Positions 44,263 to 52,792 of a stretch of DNA of 64,000 nt are shown in pieces. Below the pieces are notes generated by a model. That model ran no database searches. It had not been told where the DNA came from and was given only the letters and a program-made list of their open reading frames with translations. A program made the translations under genes and the position numbers. Every line of letters begins with the position of its first letter. Position 1 is the stretch's first letter. The stretch lies in NCBI RefSeq assembly GCF_018413605.1, contig NZ_JAHCDN010000001.1, positions 1,054,001 to 1,118,000 on the forward strand, given 5' to 3'. The stretch comes from Variovorax sp. PCZ-1. Lineage in GTDB: Bacteria; Pseudomonadota; Gammaproteobacteria; Burkholderiales; Burkholderiaceae_C.

Positions 44263-45037
44263 CGAGTACCCAACCAGCAGCGCACATGCCGAAACTTGCT
44301 GTCACGCTCACCACCGAGCCAAAGCCGTGGCAGTTGAGGCTGCCGTCTGCTTCTTCGATGTTGCAAGACGGATCAGGCGGCGCGACCGCTTCTTTGCTGA
44401 AGACGCAAGTGATACCGATTTTCTTCTCGCGAGGCGCGCCGTGCTGGCGACGCAGGCGATAGCGAAGATCGGCCAAAAGCGGATCGTGTGTGGTTTCACT
44501 CAAATCGGAGATGTCCACTTTTTCTGCGCGGCGTTTGCCGCCAGCTGCGCCGCTGGTGATGAAGAGCGGCGCTTGTTTCTTCAGGCGCTTGGTTTGATCC
44601 AATGCCCAAGCAGCGAGTGCGGTTTTGGCGCTTTGCTGATCGCAGCAATCAAGCACGGCATCAAAGTTGGCTGCGGCGAGCGATGGCCAGTTATCTGGCG
44701 TGGCAAATTCTTCAACGCAATTGACTTTGCACTGTGGGTTGATGAGAAGGATTCGCTCGCTCATGGCATCTACCTTGGCCTTGCCCACAGAAGTCGTATC
44801 CGCATGAATCTGTCGATTGATGTTTGATTCAGCCACTTGGTCAAAATCAATCAAGGTGATTTGCCCCACGCCGCTGCGCGCAAGCGCCTCTGCTGCCCAA
44901 GATCCCACCCCACCAATGCCGATCACAGCCACATGTGCTGCGCGAATGGCTGCTGCGCCATTCACGCCGTAAAGACGTTCTAAGCCAGAAAAGCGCCGTG
45001 CCAGATCGGCCAGAGCGCCTGGTGCGAGCTCTTGCAT
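44237..45037 (-). CDS. tcdA: tRNA threonylcarbamoyladenosine dehydratase
   Basis: TcdA (CsdL/YgdL) is an E1-like enzyme that cyclises t6A37 in tRNA. The 266-residue protein has RRFSGLERLYG, nucleotide-binding VIGIGGVGSWAAEALARSG (about 33-51), LIDFDQVAESNINRQ, ATP-contacting region VLDCCDQQSAKTAL, and the basic DPLLADLRYRLRR. The start ATG overlaps the stop of the YeeE gene, so both are co-translated; TcdA is linked to the CsdA-CsdE sulfur relay in E. coli, which makes a sulfur-transporter partner of interest. Confidence 0.93.
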   Translation of the reverse strand: MQELAPGALADLARRFSGLERLYGVNGAAAIRAAHVAVIGIGGVGSWAAEALARSGVGQITLIDFDQVAESNINRQIHADTTSVGKAKVDAMSERILLINPQCKVNCVEEFATPDNWPSLAAANFDAVLDCCDQQSAKTALAAWALDQTKRLKKQAPLFITSGAAGGKRRAEKVDISDLSETTHDPLLADLRYRLRRQHGAPREKKIGITCVFSKEAVAPPDPSCNIEEADGSLNCHGFGSVVSVTASFGMCAAGWVLDELARKSN

Positions 45038-46152
45038 CAGGCCATCTTTTCCAGACGCCACATCTGGTACTTAAAGGCGAGCACCGCGCCAGCGATGATG
45101 GCTGCGACGGCAATAAAGCTCATGGTGGAGAGTGTAGAAATGCCGCTCAAACCCTGGCCGACTGTGCAGCCCATGGCCGTGACGCCACCGATGCCCATAA
45201 GCGTTGCGCCCACCAGATGGTTCGCCACATCTTCTGTGCCACCAAAGCCTTCCCAGCGGAAGCTCTTGCCCAAAAGCGCCATCACCGCCGAGCCCGCGAT
45301 CACACCAAACACAGAGGCAATACCCAGCGTGATGACCTTGGATTTATCACTGAAAAACATGAACCAATCTACCGTGTAGGCCACAGGCGCAACAAAGCTC
45401 AAGGCTTCGGCACGGCCAGAATTGGTGGCCACAAAAGCTTCCTGCAAAGTTTCGGGATGCTCTGCAATAAAGCCTAGCGAGCCGCTGGCCCACCACATGG
45501 CCGTGAGCACGCCACCGATACCTAAGCCTGCGAGCAAATTATCAAAGCTGCGAAATTCTTTGGAGGCAAAAGCCCAGAGCAGCAGTGCACCGCCTACAAC
45601 AGCTGCCATCAATAATTGAGCGAGCTGAATTTTGATGCCAAACAGGCCTGTCGCCGGCATAGATAGTGCGCTAGCAGCTACTGAATTAATAGCAACCTGA
45701 TCGACTGTGGCAACGCGAAGCATTGCGGGCATGCCTTTGAGGGTGGCAAATGCAGCCACGCCCATCACGATAAAAACGATCACTGATTTCAAACTGCCGC
45801 CGCCAATGCGCACCAGCGTTTTACTGCCGCAGCCTGAGGCCAGCACCATACCAAAGCCAAACAATAAACCGCCGACCAAGGCAGACAGCCAAAGCACGCG
45901 GCTGCCGGCATACAGCGTTTTGCTCGGATCGACTTTGCCCAGATAAACCAAAACGCCAAAGCCCAGCATGGCCACCCCTGCTGCCATCGCCCATTGGCGC
46001 ATGCGCTGCCAATCGCCCATGTTGACGATATCGCTGACTGCGCCCATGGTGCAGAAATGCGTGCGCTGAGCTATCGCGCCGAAGAGGAAAGAAAAAACGA
46101 AGGAAGCCAGCAACACATGCTGGTTCAAGGTAGAGAGGTCTGAAGCTTGCAT
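45037..46152 (-). CDS. YeeE/YedE family sulfur transporter, with in-frame repeat
   Basis: The 371-residue protein has about nine hydrophobic segments with the three conserved Cys motifs of thiosulfate transporters (HFCTMGAVSDIV near 32, LASGCGSKTLVRIG near 105, AMGCTVGQGLSG near 330). Such proteins import thiosulfate or related sulfur species. After VATVDQ (about 152) it carries VAINSVAASALSMPATGLFG, most of which is encoded by an interspersed element lying in a loop between membrane segments. It is coupled to tcdA. Confidence 0.9.
   Translation of the reverse strand: MQASDLSTLNQHVLLASFVFSFLFGAIAQRTHFCTMGAVSDIVNMGDWQRMRQWAMAAGVAMLGFGVLVYLGKVDPSKTLYAGSRVLWLSALVGGLLFGFGMVLASGCGSKTLVRIGGGSLKSVIVFIVMGVAAFATLKGMPAMLRVATVDQVAINSVAASALSMPATGLFGIKIQLAQLLMAAVVGGALLLWAFASKEFRSFDNLLAGLGIGGVLTAMWWASGSLGFIAEHPETLQEAFVATNSGRAEALSFVAPVAYTVDWFMFFSDKSKVITLGIASVFGVIAGSAVMALLGKSFRWEGFGGTEDVANHLVGATLMGIGGVTAMGCTVGQGLSGISTLSTMSFIAVAAIIAGAVLAFKYQMWRLEKMA
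45630..45697 (-). repeat. Interspersed element copy 14, inside the YeeE gene
   Basis: Plus strand: CCTGTCGCCGGCATAGATAG, TGCGCTAGCAGCTACTGAAT. The opposite strand is read in frame as INSVAASALSMPATG, the same frame as in gcvT (…PAT). Confidence 0.8.
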
Positions 46153-46238
46153 CCCAGTATTTTAGGTGAGCTCATCGCTCGCAAGCCGTGGCGCTGCGCC
46201 AAGCTCATTCTGAGAGCTCAGCGGGATCTCCAGAGTAT

Positions 46239-46724
46239 TTATTGTCCAATCGCTTTGCGTATGGCCTCAATGCGCGCACGATTCACACCGAAGTCCTTTT
46301 GGCCCAAGCGGCTGGCGCTTCGCACATCGATGATGCCTTTGCCTGCATCGAGCGCGAATTCCAAGTCATCGGTGTATTTGAGCAAAGCGGTGGTGCTTTG
46401 CGCGTAGATGTAGCCTGCCTCTTGCTTGACGATGACGGTGCGCGGCATGTCCTTCAGCGCTTGGACGATTTTGGCCATCTCTGCGCTGCCATCGCCGCTG
46501 GCTTTGAAGGGGGCGATGTTGCAGTAGGCTTTTTGTGGATGATCTGGCCACAGATCCGCTTGGCTGGTCACGGAGTTTTGTGTGCGTGAAGGGCGCTTGA
46601 GTTTGCCTTCTTTGAGCCCCAAATCTTGCGGTGCTTTGCCGCGGAGCAGGCCGAGTTGGCCGGCGACCAGCAATGCCAAGGCAACGATGGCGACAGCCAA
46701 TAAAAAGAGAATCAAGTAACGCAT
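46239..46724 (-). CDS. DUF1499 family membrane-anchored protein
   Basis: A 161-residue protein: N-terminal membrane segment (LILFLLAVAIVALALLVAG), then a DUF1499 domain with RPSRTQNSVTSQA in place of the usual SPNCVSS, IYAQSTTALLKYTDDLEFAL, and IIDVRSASRLGQKDFGVNRARIEAIR. Function of this family is not known. It is monocistronic between the YeeE gene and the deaminase gene. Confidence 0.85.
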   Translation of the reverse strand: MRYLILFLLAVAIVALALLVAGQLGLLRGKAPQDLGLKEGKLKRPSRTQNSVTSQADLWPDHPQKAYCNIAPFKASGDGSAEMAKIVQALKDMPRTVIVKQEAGYIYAQSTTALLKYTDDLEFALDAGKGIIDVRSASRLGQKDFGVNRARIEAIRKAIGQ

Positions 46725-46743
46725 GGTGTTTCCTAGGGTGAGA

Positions 46744-48015
46744 TCAGATTTGCCACGAGGTTGTAGCAGGTCTTTCTGGGAGGCTCAACCTAGAGACGCT
46801 CGGCGCTGTCTCCGCGATGACTTTGCCGCGTTTGAAGACTTTCAGGCGCGTGGCTCTCAATCGCAATGCTTCAATGGGATCGCGCGCTTGTAGCAACACA
46901 AAATCTGCTTTGCAGCCTTTCTCTATGCCATAGCCTTTGAGATGCATGAGCTTGGCGGGATTGACCGTTACCGCATCAAAGCATTGGCGCATGGCCGATT
47001 GAGAAGTCATCTGCGCCACATGCAATCCCATGTGTGCAACTTCGAGCATGTCGCCGCTGCCAAGGCTGTACCAAGGATCCATCGCACAGTCTTGCCCAAA
47101 GGCCACCGTGAGCCCATGCGCCATTTGCTCAGGTACGCGCGTCATGCCACGCCGCTTGGGGTAGGTGTCATGCCGACCTTGCAGCGTGATGTTGATCAGC
47201 GGATTGGCGATCACGCCAAGATTGGCTTCTTTCATCAGCGGCAGCAGTTTGCTCACGTAATAGTTGTCCATGCTGTGCATGGAGGTCAGATGTGAGCCGA
47301 CCACGCGGCCATGCAAACCGAGGCGCTGCGTTTCAAAGGCCAGCGTTTCTACATGGCGCGAGAGCGGGTCATCCGATTCATCGCAATGCATGTCTACAAG
47401 TAGGCCGCGCTCGGCGGCGATTTCGCAGAGCAGCTTCACGCTGAGCGCGCCATCTTGCATGGTGCGCTCGAAATGCGGAATGCCGCCGACGACATCCACG
47501 CCTTTGTCTAAAGCACGTTGGAGGTTATCCATCGCATCCGGTGAGCGCAGAACGCCATCTTGCGGGAAAGCGACGAGCTGCAAATCAATATACGGCGCGA
47601 CGCGCTTTTTCACCTCCAGAAGCGCATCCACTGCAAGCAAGCGCGCATCACACACATCCACATGCGTGCGAATCGCTAGCAGGCCTTTGCCAACTGCCCA
47701 ATCGCAATACTGCATGGCACGGCTGACCAAAGCCTCTTGCGTTAGCAGGGGCTTGAGCTCGCCCCAAAGCGCAATGCCTTCAAGCAGCGTGCCGCTCTGG
47801 TTCACACGCGGCAGGCCGTAGCTGAGTGTCGCATCCATGTGGAAATGCGCATCGACGAACGGTGGCGAGAGCAATTGGCCTTGAGCATCCAGCGTTTCAT
47901 GTGCTTCAGCTTTGAGGCCAGGCGCGACATCCACAATCTCACCATCTTGCACGGCAACAGAGGCGTTCGTGCGGCCATCGGGAAGAGTTGCATTGGTGAT
48001 CAGCAGATCAAGCAT
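46744..48015 (-). CDS. codA: Cytosine deaminase-like amidohydrolase
   Basis: The 423-residue protein belongs to the metal-dependent amidohydrolases and fits cytosine deaminase (cytosine to uracil plus ammonia). Metal ligands and substrate residues: VDAHFHMDATLSYG (HxH), IRTHVDVCDA, DMHCDESDD with the catalytic Glu region, GSHLTSMHS, and the Asp in VAFGQDCAMDPW. Related isoguanine or creatinine-type deaminases cannot be excluded. Its neighbours (upp, URC4, URC1) support a pyrimidine role. Confidence 0.85.
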   Translation of the reverse strand: MLDLLITNATLPDGRTNASVAVQDGEIVDVAPGLKAEAHETLDAQGQLLSPPFVDAHFHMDATLSYGLPRVNQSGTLLEGIALWGELKPLLTQEALVSRAMQYCDWAVGKGLLAIRTHVDVCDARLLAVDALLEVKKRVAPYIDLQLVAFPQDGVLRSPDAMDNLQRALDKGVDVVGGIPHFERTMQDGALSVKLLCEIAAERGLLVDMHCDESDDPLSRHVETLAFETQRLGLHGRVVGSHLTSMHSMDNYYVSKLLPLMKEANLGVIANPLINITLQGRHDTYPKRRGMTRVPEQMAHGLTVAFGQDCAMDPWYSLGSGDMLEVAHMGLHVAQMTSQSAMRQCFDAVTVNPAKLMHLKGYGIEKGCKADFVLLQARDPIEALRLRATRLKVFKRGKVIAETAPSVSRLSLPERPATTSWQI

Positions 48016-48037
48016 GTGGTTGATATAGATTGGTAAA

Positions 48038-48096
48038 CACTATTAAAAACATAGCACTTCGCGCAGATTCTATGCCGGTGAAAGCACTATTTCGTT
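48038..48096 (+). repeat. Interspersed element copy 15, between codA and upp
   Basis: Reads CACTATTAAAAACATAGCAC, TTCGCGCAGATTCTATGCCG, GTGAAAGCACTA. The stop codon of upp (TAG, 48089-48087) lies in its tail. This copy is close to the consensus. Confidence 0.85.
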
Positions 48097-48731
48097 CCGA
48101 AAATTCGATCCCCTGCATCGCCCAGTCCTGGCAAAATGTAGCCGTGGTCGTTGAGTTGGCGGTCAATCGATGCGGCGTAAATTGGCACATCGGGGTGAGC
48201 GGTTTGCATGGCTTTGACACCTTCTGGGCAGCCGACCAAGCAGACGAACTTGATGCTTTTGGGATGCAGCTCTTTGATGCGATCTACCGCAGCTACAGCC
48301 GAATTGCCCGTAGCCAGCATAGGATCGACCACGATCACATGGCGCTCATTCATCTCTTGCGGCATCTTGAAATAGTATTCAACCGCAGTGAGCGTTTTGG
48401 GATCGCGATACAGGCCCACATGCCCCACGCGCGCGCCTGGCACCACATCAAGCATGCCATCGAGCAAGCCTGTGCCTGCGCGCAAGATACTCACGAGCAC
48501 GAGCTTTTTGCCGTCCATCACCGGGCTCATCATTTTCTCAAGCGGCGTTTCGATTTCAATATCGGATAAAGGCATATCCGCCGTGACTTCATAGGCCATG
48601 AGGCTGGCTAATTCGCGCAGCAGGCGGCGAAAGGTATTGGTGGAGGCATCTTTTCTGCGCATCAGGGTGAGCTTGTGCTGCACCAGCGGGTGGTTGACCA
48701 CATACACATTGTTTTGGTAGGCCACGGCCAT
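48087..48731 (-). CDS. upp: Uracil phosphoribosyltransferase
   Basis: Upp makes UMP from uracil and PRPP. The 214-residue protein has [18 protein letters not shown], the [14 protein letters not shown] loop, PRPP-binding [19 protein letters not shown] (about 128-146), and the uracil-binding ending [16 protein letters not shown]. Length is normal. The stop codon lies in an interspersed element. It follows the DUF1688 gene on the same strand by 22 bp, which places it in the likely URC operon. Confidence 0.97.
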   Translation of the reverse strand: MAVAYQNNVYVVNHPLVQHKLTLMRRKDASTNTFRRLLRELASLMAYEVTADMPLSDIEIETPLEKMMSPVMDGKKLVLVSILRAGTGLLDGMLDVVPGARVGHVGLYRDPKTLTAVEYYFKMPQEMNERHVIVVDPMLATGNSAVAAVDRIKELHPKSIKFVCLVGCPEGVKAMQTAHPDVPIYAASIDRQLNDHGYILPGLGDAGDRIFGTK

Positions 48732-48753
48732 ATTGTTTAACTCCTAAGAATTC

Positions 48754-49971
48754 CTAAAAAATCGTACCATCAGAATCGATGGGGAAGGGGGGAGTGCCAC
48801 CACGAAGTTGTTGTGCGAGCACGCGGCCTGCTGCCCAGGTGCCACCTTCGAGCACGCAGGCCAGTGGCATTTGCGCTTCTGTCAAGCCCAGCTGCTGGCG
48901 CACCAGTGGCACCAGCTCATCCAGCAGCGCCACAGTCAGCGCACGCCATTCAACGATGAATTCTTCACTGGGGTGATGTGCGATCTGCATCATCTCTTTG
49001 TTCTTGAGTGCGAGCACCCCGCCATCGAGCAGCAAGCCGCCATTGCGGTATTCGGGCAGGCCAGTGAGACGATCCAGGCCTGTGACTGGTGTGCCGCTCC
49101 ATTCAAAAGGCTCCAGCAAGGAATAAGTGAGCCACTGCGAGAGTTTGTGAAACGGCATCCAACCCTCTGTGGTATCGCTTCTGCCCAGGGCGGCATGCGG
49201 CCAACAGTCTCCAATTGCTTGCGCATCAAACACGCTGCCTGATGGCCAGATACGAGACAGGGTTTTCAAGAGAAGTGCGAGTAAGTCATGCGCTGCTATT
49301 GAATCAGTAGCACTTTGCGCAGATTCCTTGCCGGCTACAAGGCTGAAACCATATAAATTTCCCACTCTCTCTGGTTTTCCAAACACTTCAGGTTGCTCAG
49401 CCAGCGCCTTGCCCAAACGTCGCAGCAAATTCACGCGGCCTTCCAAACCAACGAGTGGATTGCTATCCGTCACTTGAAAGGCTTGAGCAAGCTGCATCGT
49501 GGATAAGTGCTGAAGGCCAGCAGCATCCACGCGCAACGGCTGCGCAGGATCGCTGGAAAACAGCCCACTGCAAAATGCATGAAAGCTCGCCACGCCTAGG
49601 CCTTCTGAGCGAGCATGAATCTGGCCTGTGCGCGCTTCTTTGTATTGCCAACTCGCGCCTGCACCCGCATCGAGCAGCACGCTTACAACGACCAAATCAA
49701 TCAAAGTCACGGCATCTTGGGACGCGCCCGCTGTGATCTCATCGAGCCAAGCCCGGCGATTCACACCACCCGCTTCAAAATGCCGCCAGCGGCTGTGATA
49801 CGGAATTTTTAAATCAGGGTAGCGGCTGCGCGTGGTCTGTGCAACGAGGTTGGCGACGCTGGCTAGCGCATCATCGTGCACCGTGAAATGCGCAGATTGC
49901 CCCGCGCGTGCGCGTGTGAGCAAGGCGCGTGCTCGGCTACGCGTCGTGGCAGTATCAAACAACTCATTCAT
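48754..49971 (-). CDS. DUF1688 (URC4/Urg3) uracil catabolism protein, with in-frame repeat
   Basis: The 405-residue protein begins MNELFDTATTRSRARALL and has YHSRWRHFEAGGVNRRAWL, DAGAGASWQYKEARTGQ, and GNLYGFSLVAGK, the layout of DUF1688, known in yeast as Urc4 and in Aspergillus as urg3, of the URC uracil degradation route. A stretch VAGKESAQSATDSIAAH (about 219-235) is encoded by an interspersed element, lying between GNLYGF and the conserved LLLKTLSRIWPSG. The biochemical step is unassigned as far as I know. It overlaps the URC1 gene by eight bases. Confidence 0.9.
   Translation of the reverse strand: MNELFDTATTRSRARALLTRARAGQSAHFTVHDDALASVANLVAQTTRSRYPDLKIPYHSRWRHFEAGGVNRRAWLDEITAGASQDAVTLIDLVVVSVLLDAGAGASWQYKEARTGQIHARSEGLGVASFHAFCSGLFSSDPAQPLRVDAAGLQHLSTMQLAQAFQVTDSNPLVGLEGRVNLLRRLGKALAEQPEVFGKPERVGNLYGFSLVAGKESAQSATDSIAAHDLLALLLKTLSRIWPSGSVFDAQAIGDCWPHAALGRSDTTEGWMPFHKLSQWLTYSLLEPFEWSGTPVTGLDRLTGLPEYRNGGLLLDGGVLALKNKEMMQIAHHPSEEFIVEWRALTVALLDELVPLVRQQLGLTEAQMPLACVLEGGTWAAGRVLAQQLRGGTPPFPIDSDGTIF
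49290..49352 (+). repeat. Interspersed element copy 16, inside the DUF1688 gene
   Basis: Plus strand: GCTGCTATTGAATCAGTAGC, ACTTTGCGCAGATTCCTTGC, CGGCTACAAGG. The opposite strand is read in frame as AGKESAQSATDSIAA, as in tilS and cobU. Confidence 0.85.
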
Positions 49972-51217
49972 TCAAGCCGCGTCCTTTGGTCGCTTTGAGC
50001 TGCTCAGCAGTAGGCGCGCCAGTGGGTGTGAAATAACCCGCCGCCATCTTCGCATCCATCTCAACTTTCGCGTCATCGGGAATGAGGTCGTCCGGAATAT
50101 TCACCCGCTCGCCCACCTCGATGCCGCTTTGCGTGATCGCATCAAACTTCATGTTGCTCATGGAGACGAGCCGGTGAATCTTGGTGATTCCCAGCCAGTG
50201 CAGCACATCAGGCATCAGCTGCTGAAAGCGCATGTCTTGCACGCCGGCCACGCATTCCGTACGAGCAAAATATTTGTCTGCTGTGTCACCACCCACTTGG
50301 CGTTTGCGCGCGTTGTAAACCAAGAATTTCGTCACTTCACCTAAAGCGCGGCCTTCTTTGCGGTAGTAGCTGATGAGCCCTACGCCGCCGCGTTGTGCCC
50401 CACCGATGCACTCTTCAATGGCATGGGTAAGGTAAGGTCGGCAGGTGCAAATATCGGAGCCGAATACATCGGAGCCATTGCATTCGTCGTGCACACGGGC
50501 GGTGAGCTCGACAGCTGGATTGGCCAAGTCTTTCGGATTGCCAAAGATATAAATCGTGAGGCCGCCGATCGGGGGGAGAAACACTTCTAAATCGCTGCGC
50601 GTCACCAGCTCGGGATACATGCCCCCCGTCTCTTCAAACAGCACGCGGCGCAAATCCGTCTCAGAGCAACCAAAGCGCGCGGCCACGCTGGGCAGATGCC
50701 ACACGGGCTCTACAGCGGCTTTGGTGACGACAGCCGCGCCGCCTTCCGAGAGAATTTTTCCATCGGCTTTCAAGCGGCCTTTTTGCATCGCCTCCATCAC
50801 CTCGGGCAAGATCACGTGCGCTTTCGTTATGGCAATGGTGGGGCGAATGTCATAGCCCGCGGCCAGCTCATCACTGTAGTAGCGCGAGATTTCTGCACCC
50901 CAAGGATCGAGCGAGACGATTTTTCCGGGCTGCGTCCAGCTCGGGTAGGGGCCAAGAAAATCCGTGGGTGATGTGTTCGTCAAATCTGCACGGTGCTTTG
51001 GGTCAAGCGCGCCTGCAGCCACAGCCAATGCGCGGTAAATGCTGTAAGAGCCGCTGTGCGTGCCAATCACGTTGCGATGCGCGCGCGAAGTCGTTGTGCC
51101 GACCACCGGGCGGCGCGTGGTGGCATCAGGTGCACCCCATTGAATGCCAAGCGCGCCTTGGCCACCTGCGTGAGAGGTGAGGCGAATGTGGGGACGGGTT
51201 TCTGAGGCAGTCGTCAT
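49964..51217 (-). CDS. GTP cyclohydrolase II-like protein, URC1 type
   Basis: This 417-residue protein has a RibA-like core in its C-terminal half: HDECNGSDVFGSDICTCRP carries the zinc cysteines and LISYYRKEGRALGEV parallels the RibA EGRNIGL loop. The long N-terminal part (PVVGTTTSRAHRNVIGTHSGSYSIYRALAVAAG) distinguishes it from riboflavin RibA and matches Urc1 of the URC uracil pathway. Next to DUF1688, upp and codA this function is well supported by context. The start at MTTASETR is 38 codons inside the open frame. Confidence 0.88.
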   Translation of the reverse strand: MTTASETRPHIRLTSHAGGQGALGIQWGAPDATTRRPVVGTTTSRAHRNVIGTHSGSYSIYRALAVAAGALDPKHRADLTNTSPTDFLGPYPSWTQPGKIVSLDPWGAEISRYYSDELAAGYDIRPTIAITKAHVILPEVMEAMQKGRLKADGKILSEGGAAVVTKAAVEPVWHLPSVAARFGCSETDLRRVLFEETGGMYPELVTRSDLEVFLPPIGGLTIYIFGNPKDLANPAVELTARVHDECNGSDVFGSDICTCRPYLTHAIEECIGGAQRGGVGLISYYRKEGRALGEVTKFLVYNARKRQVGGDTADKYFARTECVAGVQDMRFQQLMPDVLHWLGITKIHRLVSMSNMKFDAITQSGIEVGERVNIPDDLIPDDAKVEMDAKMAAGYFTPTGAPTAEQLKATKGRGLNE

Positions 51218-51387
51218 GATGAAACAAAGTCTGGCAAAAATGCATCTTGCGATGATTTTGCAATTCATGCAAGAGGTATGCCCACATTCACTTTCAATAC
51301 AACTCAGATGATTTTTAATATGCGCTGGCACTTATCAGCTGATCTGCTTATACTGATCTTTCCCGCCTGAATTCGCAAGGAGTTGCC

Positions 51388-51816
51388 ATGAAGCCTGTCT
51401 TAGAACTGCTGAAGAAACGCGATAGCAGCTTATTTCACATCGCACCGGATGTGATGGTGTTTGATGGACTCAAGCTCTTGGCTCAATATGGCGTGGGCGC
51501 GGTGGTGGTGCTTGATCAGGGCAAACTGGTCGGCGTGTTTTCAGAGCGCGATTACACACGCAAAGTAGCGCTGCAAGGCAAAAATTCTCGTGAAATTCCC
51601 ATCTCGGAAATTATGACGCGCAATGTCATCACTGTGCCATCGACTGCGCGCACCAAAGAATGCATGACACTGATGAGTCAACACAAAATCCGGCATTTGC
51701 CCGTGATGGATGGTGCTAAGGTTTTGGCACTGCTATCGATCCGAGACATCATGGACGACATCATTGCTGACCATGAGCAAACGATTTCGCATTTGCAAAC
51801 CTATATCTCGGGCTAG
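51388..51816 (+). CDS. CBS-domain pair protein
   Basis: The 142-residue protein is two CBS motifs (about 8-65 and 72-138): VMVFDGLKLLAQYGVGAVVVLD, VGVFSERDYTRKVALQGK, then ITVPSTARTKECMTLMSQHKIRHLPVMD, LLSIRDIMDDII. Such stand-alone CBS proteins bind adenosine nucleotides and sense energy state; the partner is unknown. AAGGAG lies eight bases before the start and TATACT at 51349-51354 may be its -10 box. Confidence 0.92.
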   Translation: MKPVLELLKKRDSSLFHIAPDVMVFDGLKLLAQYGVGAVVVLDQGKLVGVFSERDYTRKVALQGKNSREIPISEIMTRNVITVPSTARTKECMTLMSQHKIRHLPVMDGAKVLALLSIRDIMDDIIADHEQTISHLQTYISG

Positions 51817-51838
51817 CTGCCTGCCCAGCGAATCTGCG

Positions 51839-52642
51839 TCAAGCTGAATCACGCACGCTCTGAATTTGCCGATTCACATAGCCATGGCCCAATCGCAGGG
51901 CGACAGCGCTAAACAGTGTTTTGCGATTTCTGGCGGTTTGCACGCGCTGGTAAAAATCTGCAACATCAGCGAACAGGCCATGGTCTTTTAAAACATAGTC
52001 TTTGATGGAGCCGTCGTTCAGGCATTGGATCAAACTGTCCGTCGTGCCATCCCAGCGAGAGCTACCGTTGATATGCACACCAAAGCCTGCTTTTTCGCTG
52101 GTTTTTGAGAGTTTTCTTCGCGCGACATTCGCGAGTTGGCTGTCAACGACATAGCTATCGACTTGGATCCAACGCCCTTGCAAAAAGACCTCTGTGATTG
52201 CGTGATCCACATAGGCCGTTCCAGGATCGAGTACGCCCTTGAGCACCTGGGCGGAAAGATCCATCATGCGTGTGCGAGTGGGGATAGATCTGGCTCTGAG
52301 CAGGGCTTGAAATAGGCTGGCTTTGGTATTGCAGTAACCCAGCTTGGCATCGAGCGTTTCTATCGCCGTGGTGTCATAAAAGCCGCTGGGTATGCCAAAA
52401 GCGATTTCATCCCGCACCCAGTCATGAATCAAGACGGCTGCACTGACTTCTGATGTTGCTGCGCGAGTGATGTCTTTGGCCAGCGCAGTGATCCGCGGAT
52501 GGCCAGCTTGAATCAAAGCTGTGCTGCTCAAGTGCCAAGAAGCAGGTTGTGGGTTGTCTTGCATGGGATGGGATGCGTGGGCAGACATGACGGTAGATGC
52601 CAGGAGCGTGTGTTGAACAAATGAGCGTCTAGAAAAGGTCAT
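51839..52642 (-). CDS. Exported transglutaminase-like protein
   Basis: The 267-residue protein has a Tat-like or Sec signal (SRRSFVQHTLLASTVMSAHA) and a transglutaminase-like domain: ITRAATSEVSAAVLIHDWVRDEIAFG, catalytic Cys in LGYCNTKASLFQALLRARSIPTR, His in YVDHAITEVFLQGRWIQVD. Such proteins may act as proteases or amidases; the substrate is unknown. It is divergent from the tetR gene, with a strong palindromic operator between them, so it is probably the target of that regulator. Confidence 0.87.
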   Translation of the reverse strand: MTFSRRSFVQHTLLASTVMSAHASHPMQDNPQPASWHLSSTALIQAGHPRITALAKDITRAATSEVSAAVLIHDWVRDEIAFGIPSGFYDTTAIETLDAKLGYCNTKASLFQALLRARSIPTRTRMMDLSAQVLKGVLDPGTAYVDHAITEVFLQGRWIQVDSYVVDSQLANVARRKLSKTSEKAGFGVHINGSSRWDGTTDSLIQCLNDGSIKDYVLKDHGLFADVADFYQRVQTARNRKTLFSAVALRLGHGYVNRQIQSVRDSA

Positions 52643-52710
52643 GGCGGAATCCTGAAGGTGTTGAGATGGCTAAGTGGACAACTCAGCAAACTGAATGCGT
52701 TCATGGTTGA

Positions 52711-52749
52711 AATAACACTGTTATATACTTGAATAATAACAGTGTTATT
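52711..52749. promoter_or_regulatory. Palindromic TetR-type operator
   Basis: AATAACACTGTTAT (52711-52724) and ATAACAGTGTTATT (52736-52749) are exact reverse complements 11 bp apart, and each half is itself near-palindromic. It lies between the divergent transglutaminase-like and tetR genes. The likely -10 TATACT (52724-52729) is between the arms, so binding would block transcription. The regulator is inferred to be the adjacent TetR protein. Confidence 0.75.
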
Positions 52750-52792
52750 TATCCCGATACAATCAAAGGATATTGAGGCTAAAACTCTGTGT

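Noticed and set aside
51301-51331. TGGCAC near 51326 as a sigma-54 promoter for the CBS gene
   Set aside because: The matching GC at -12 is absent at the required spacing.
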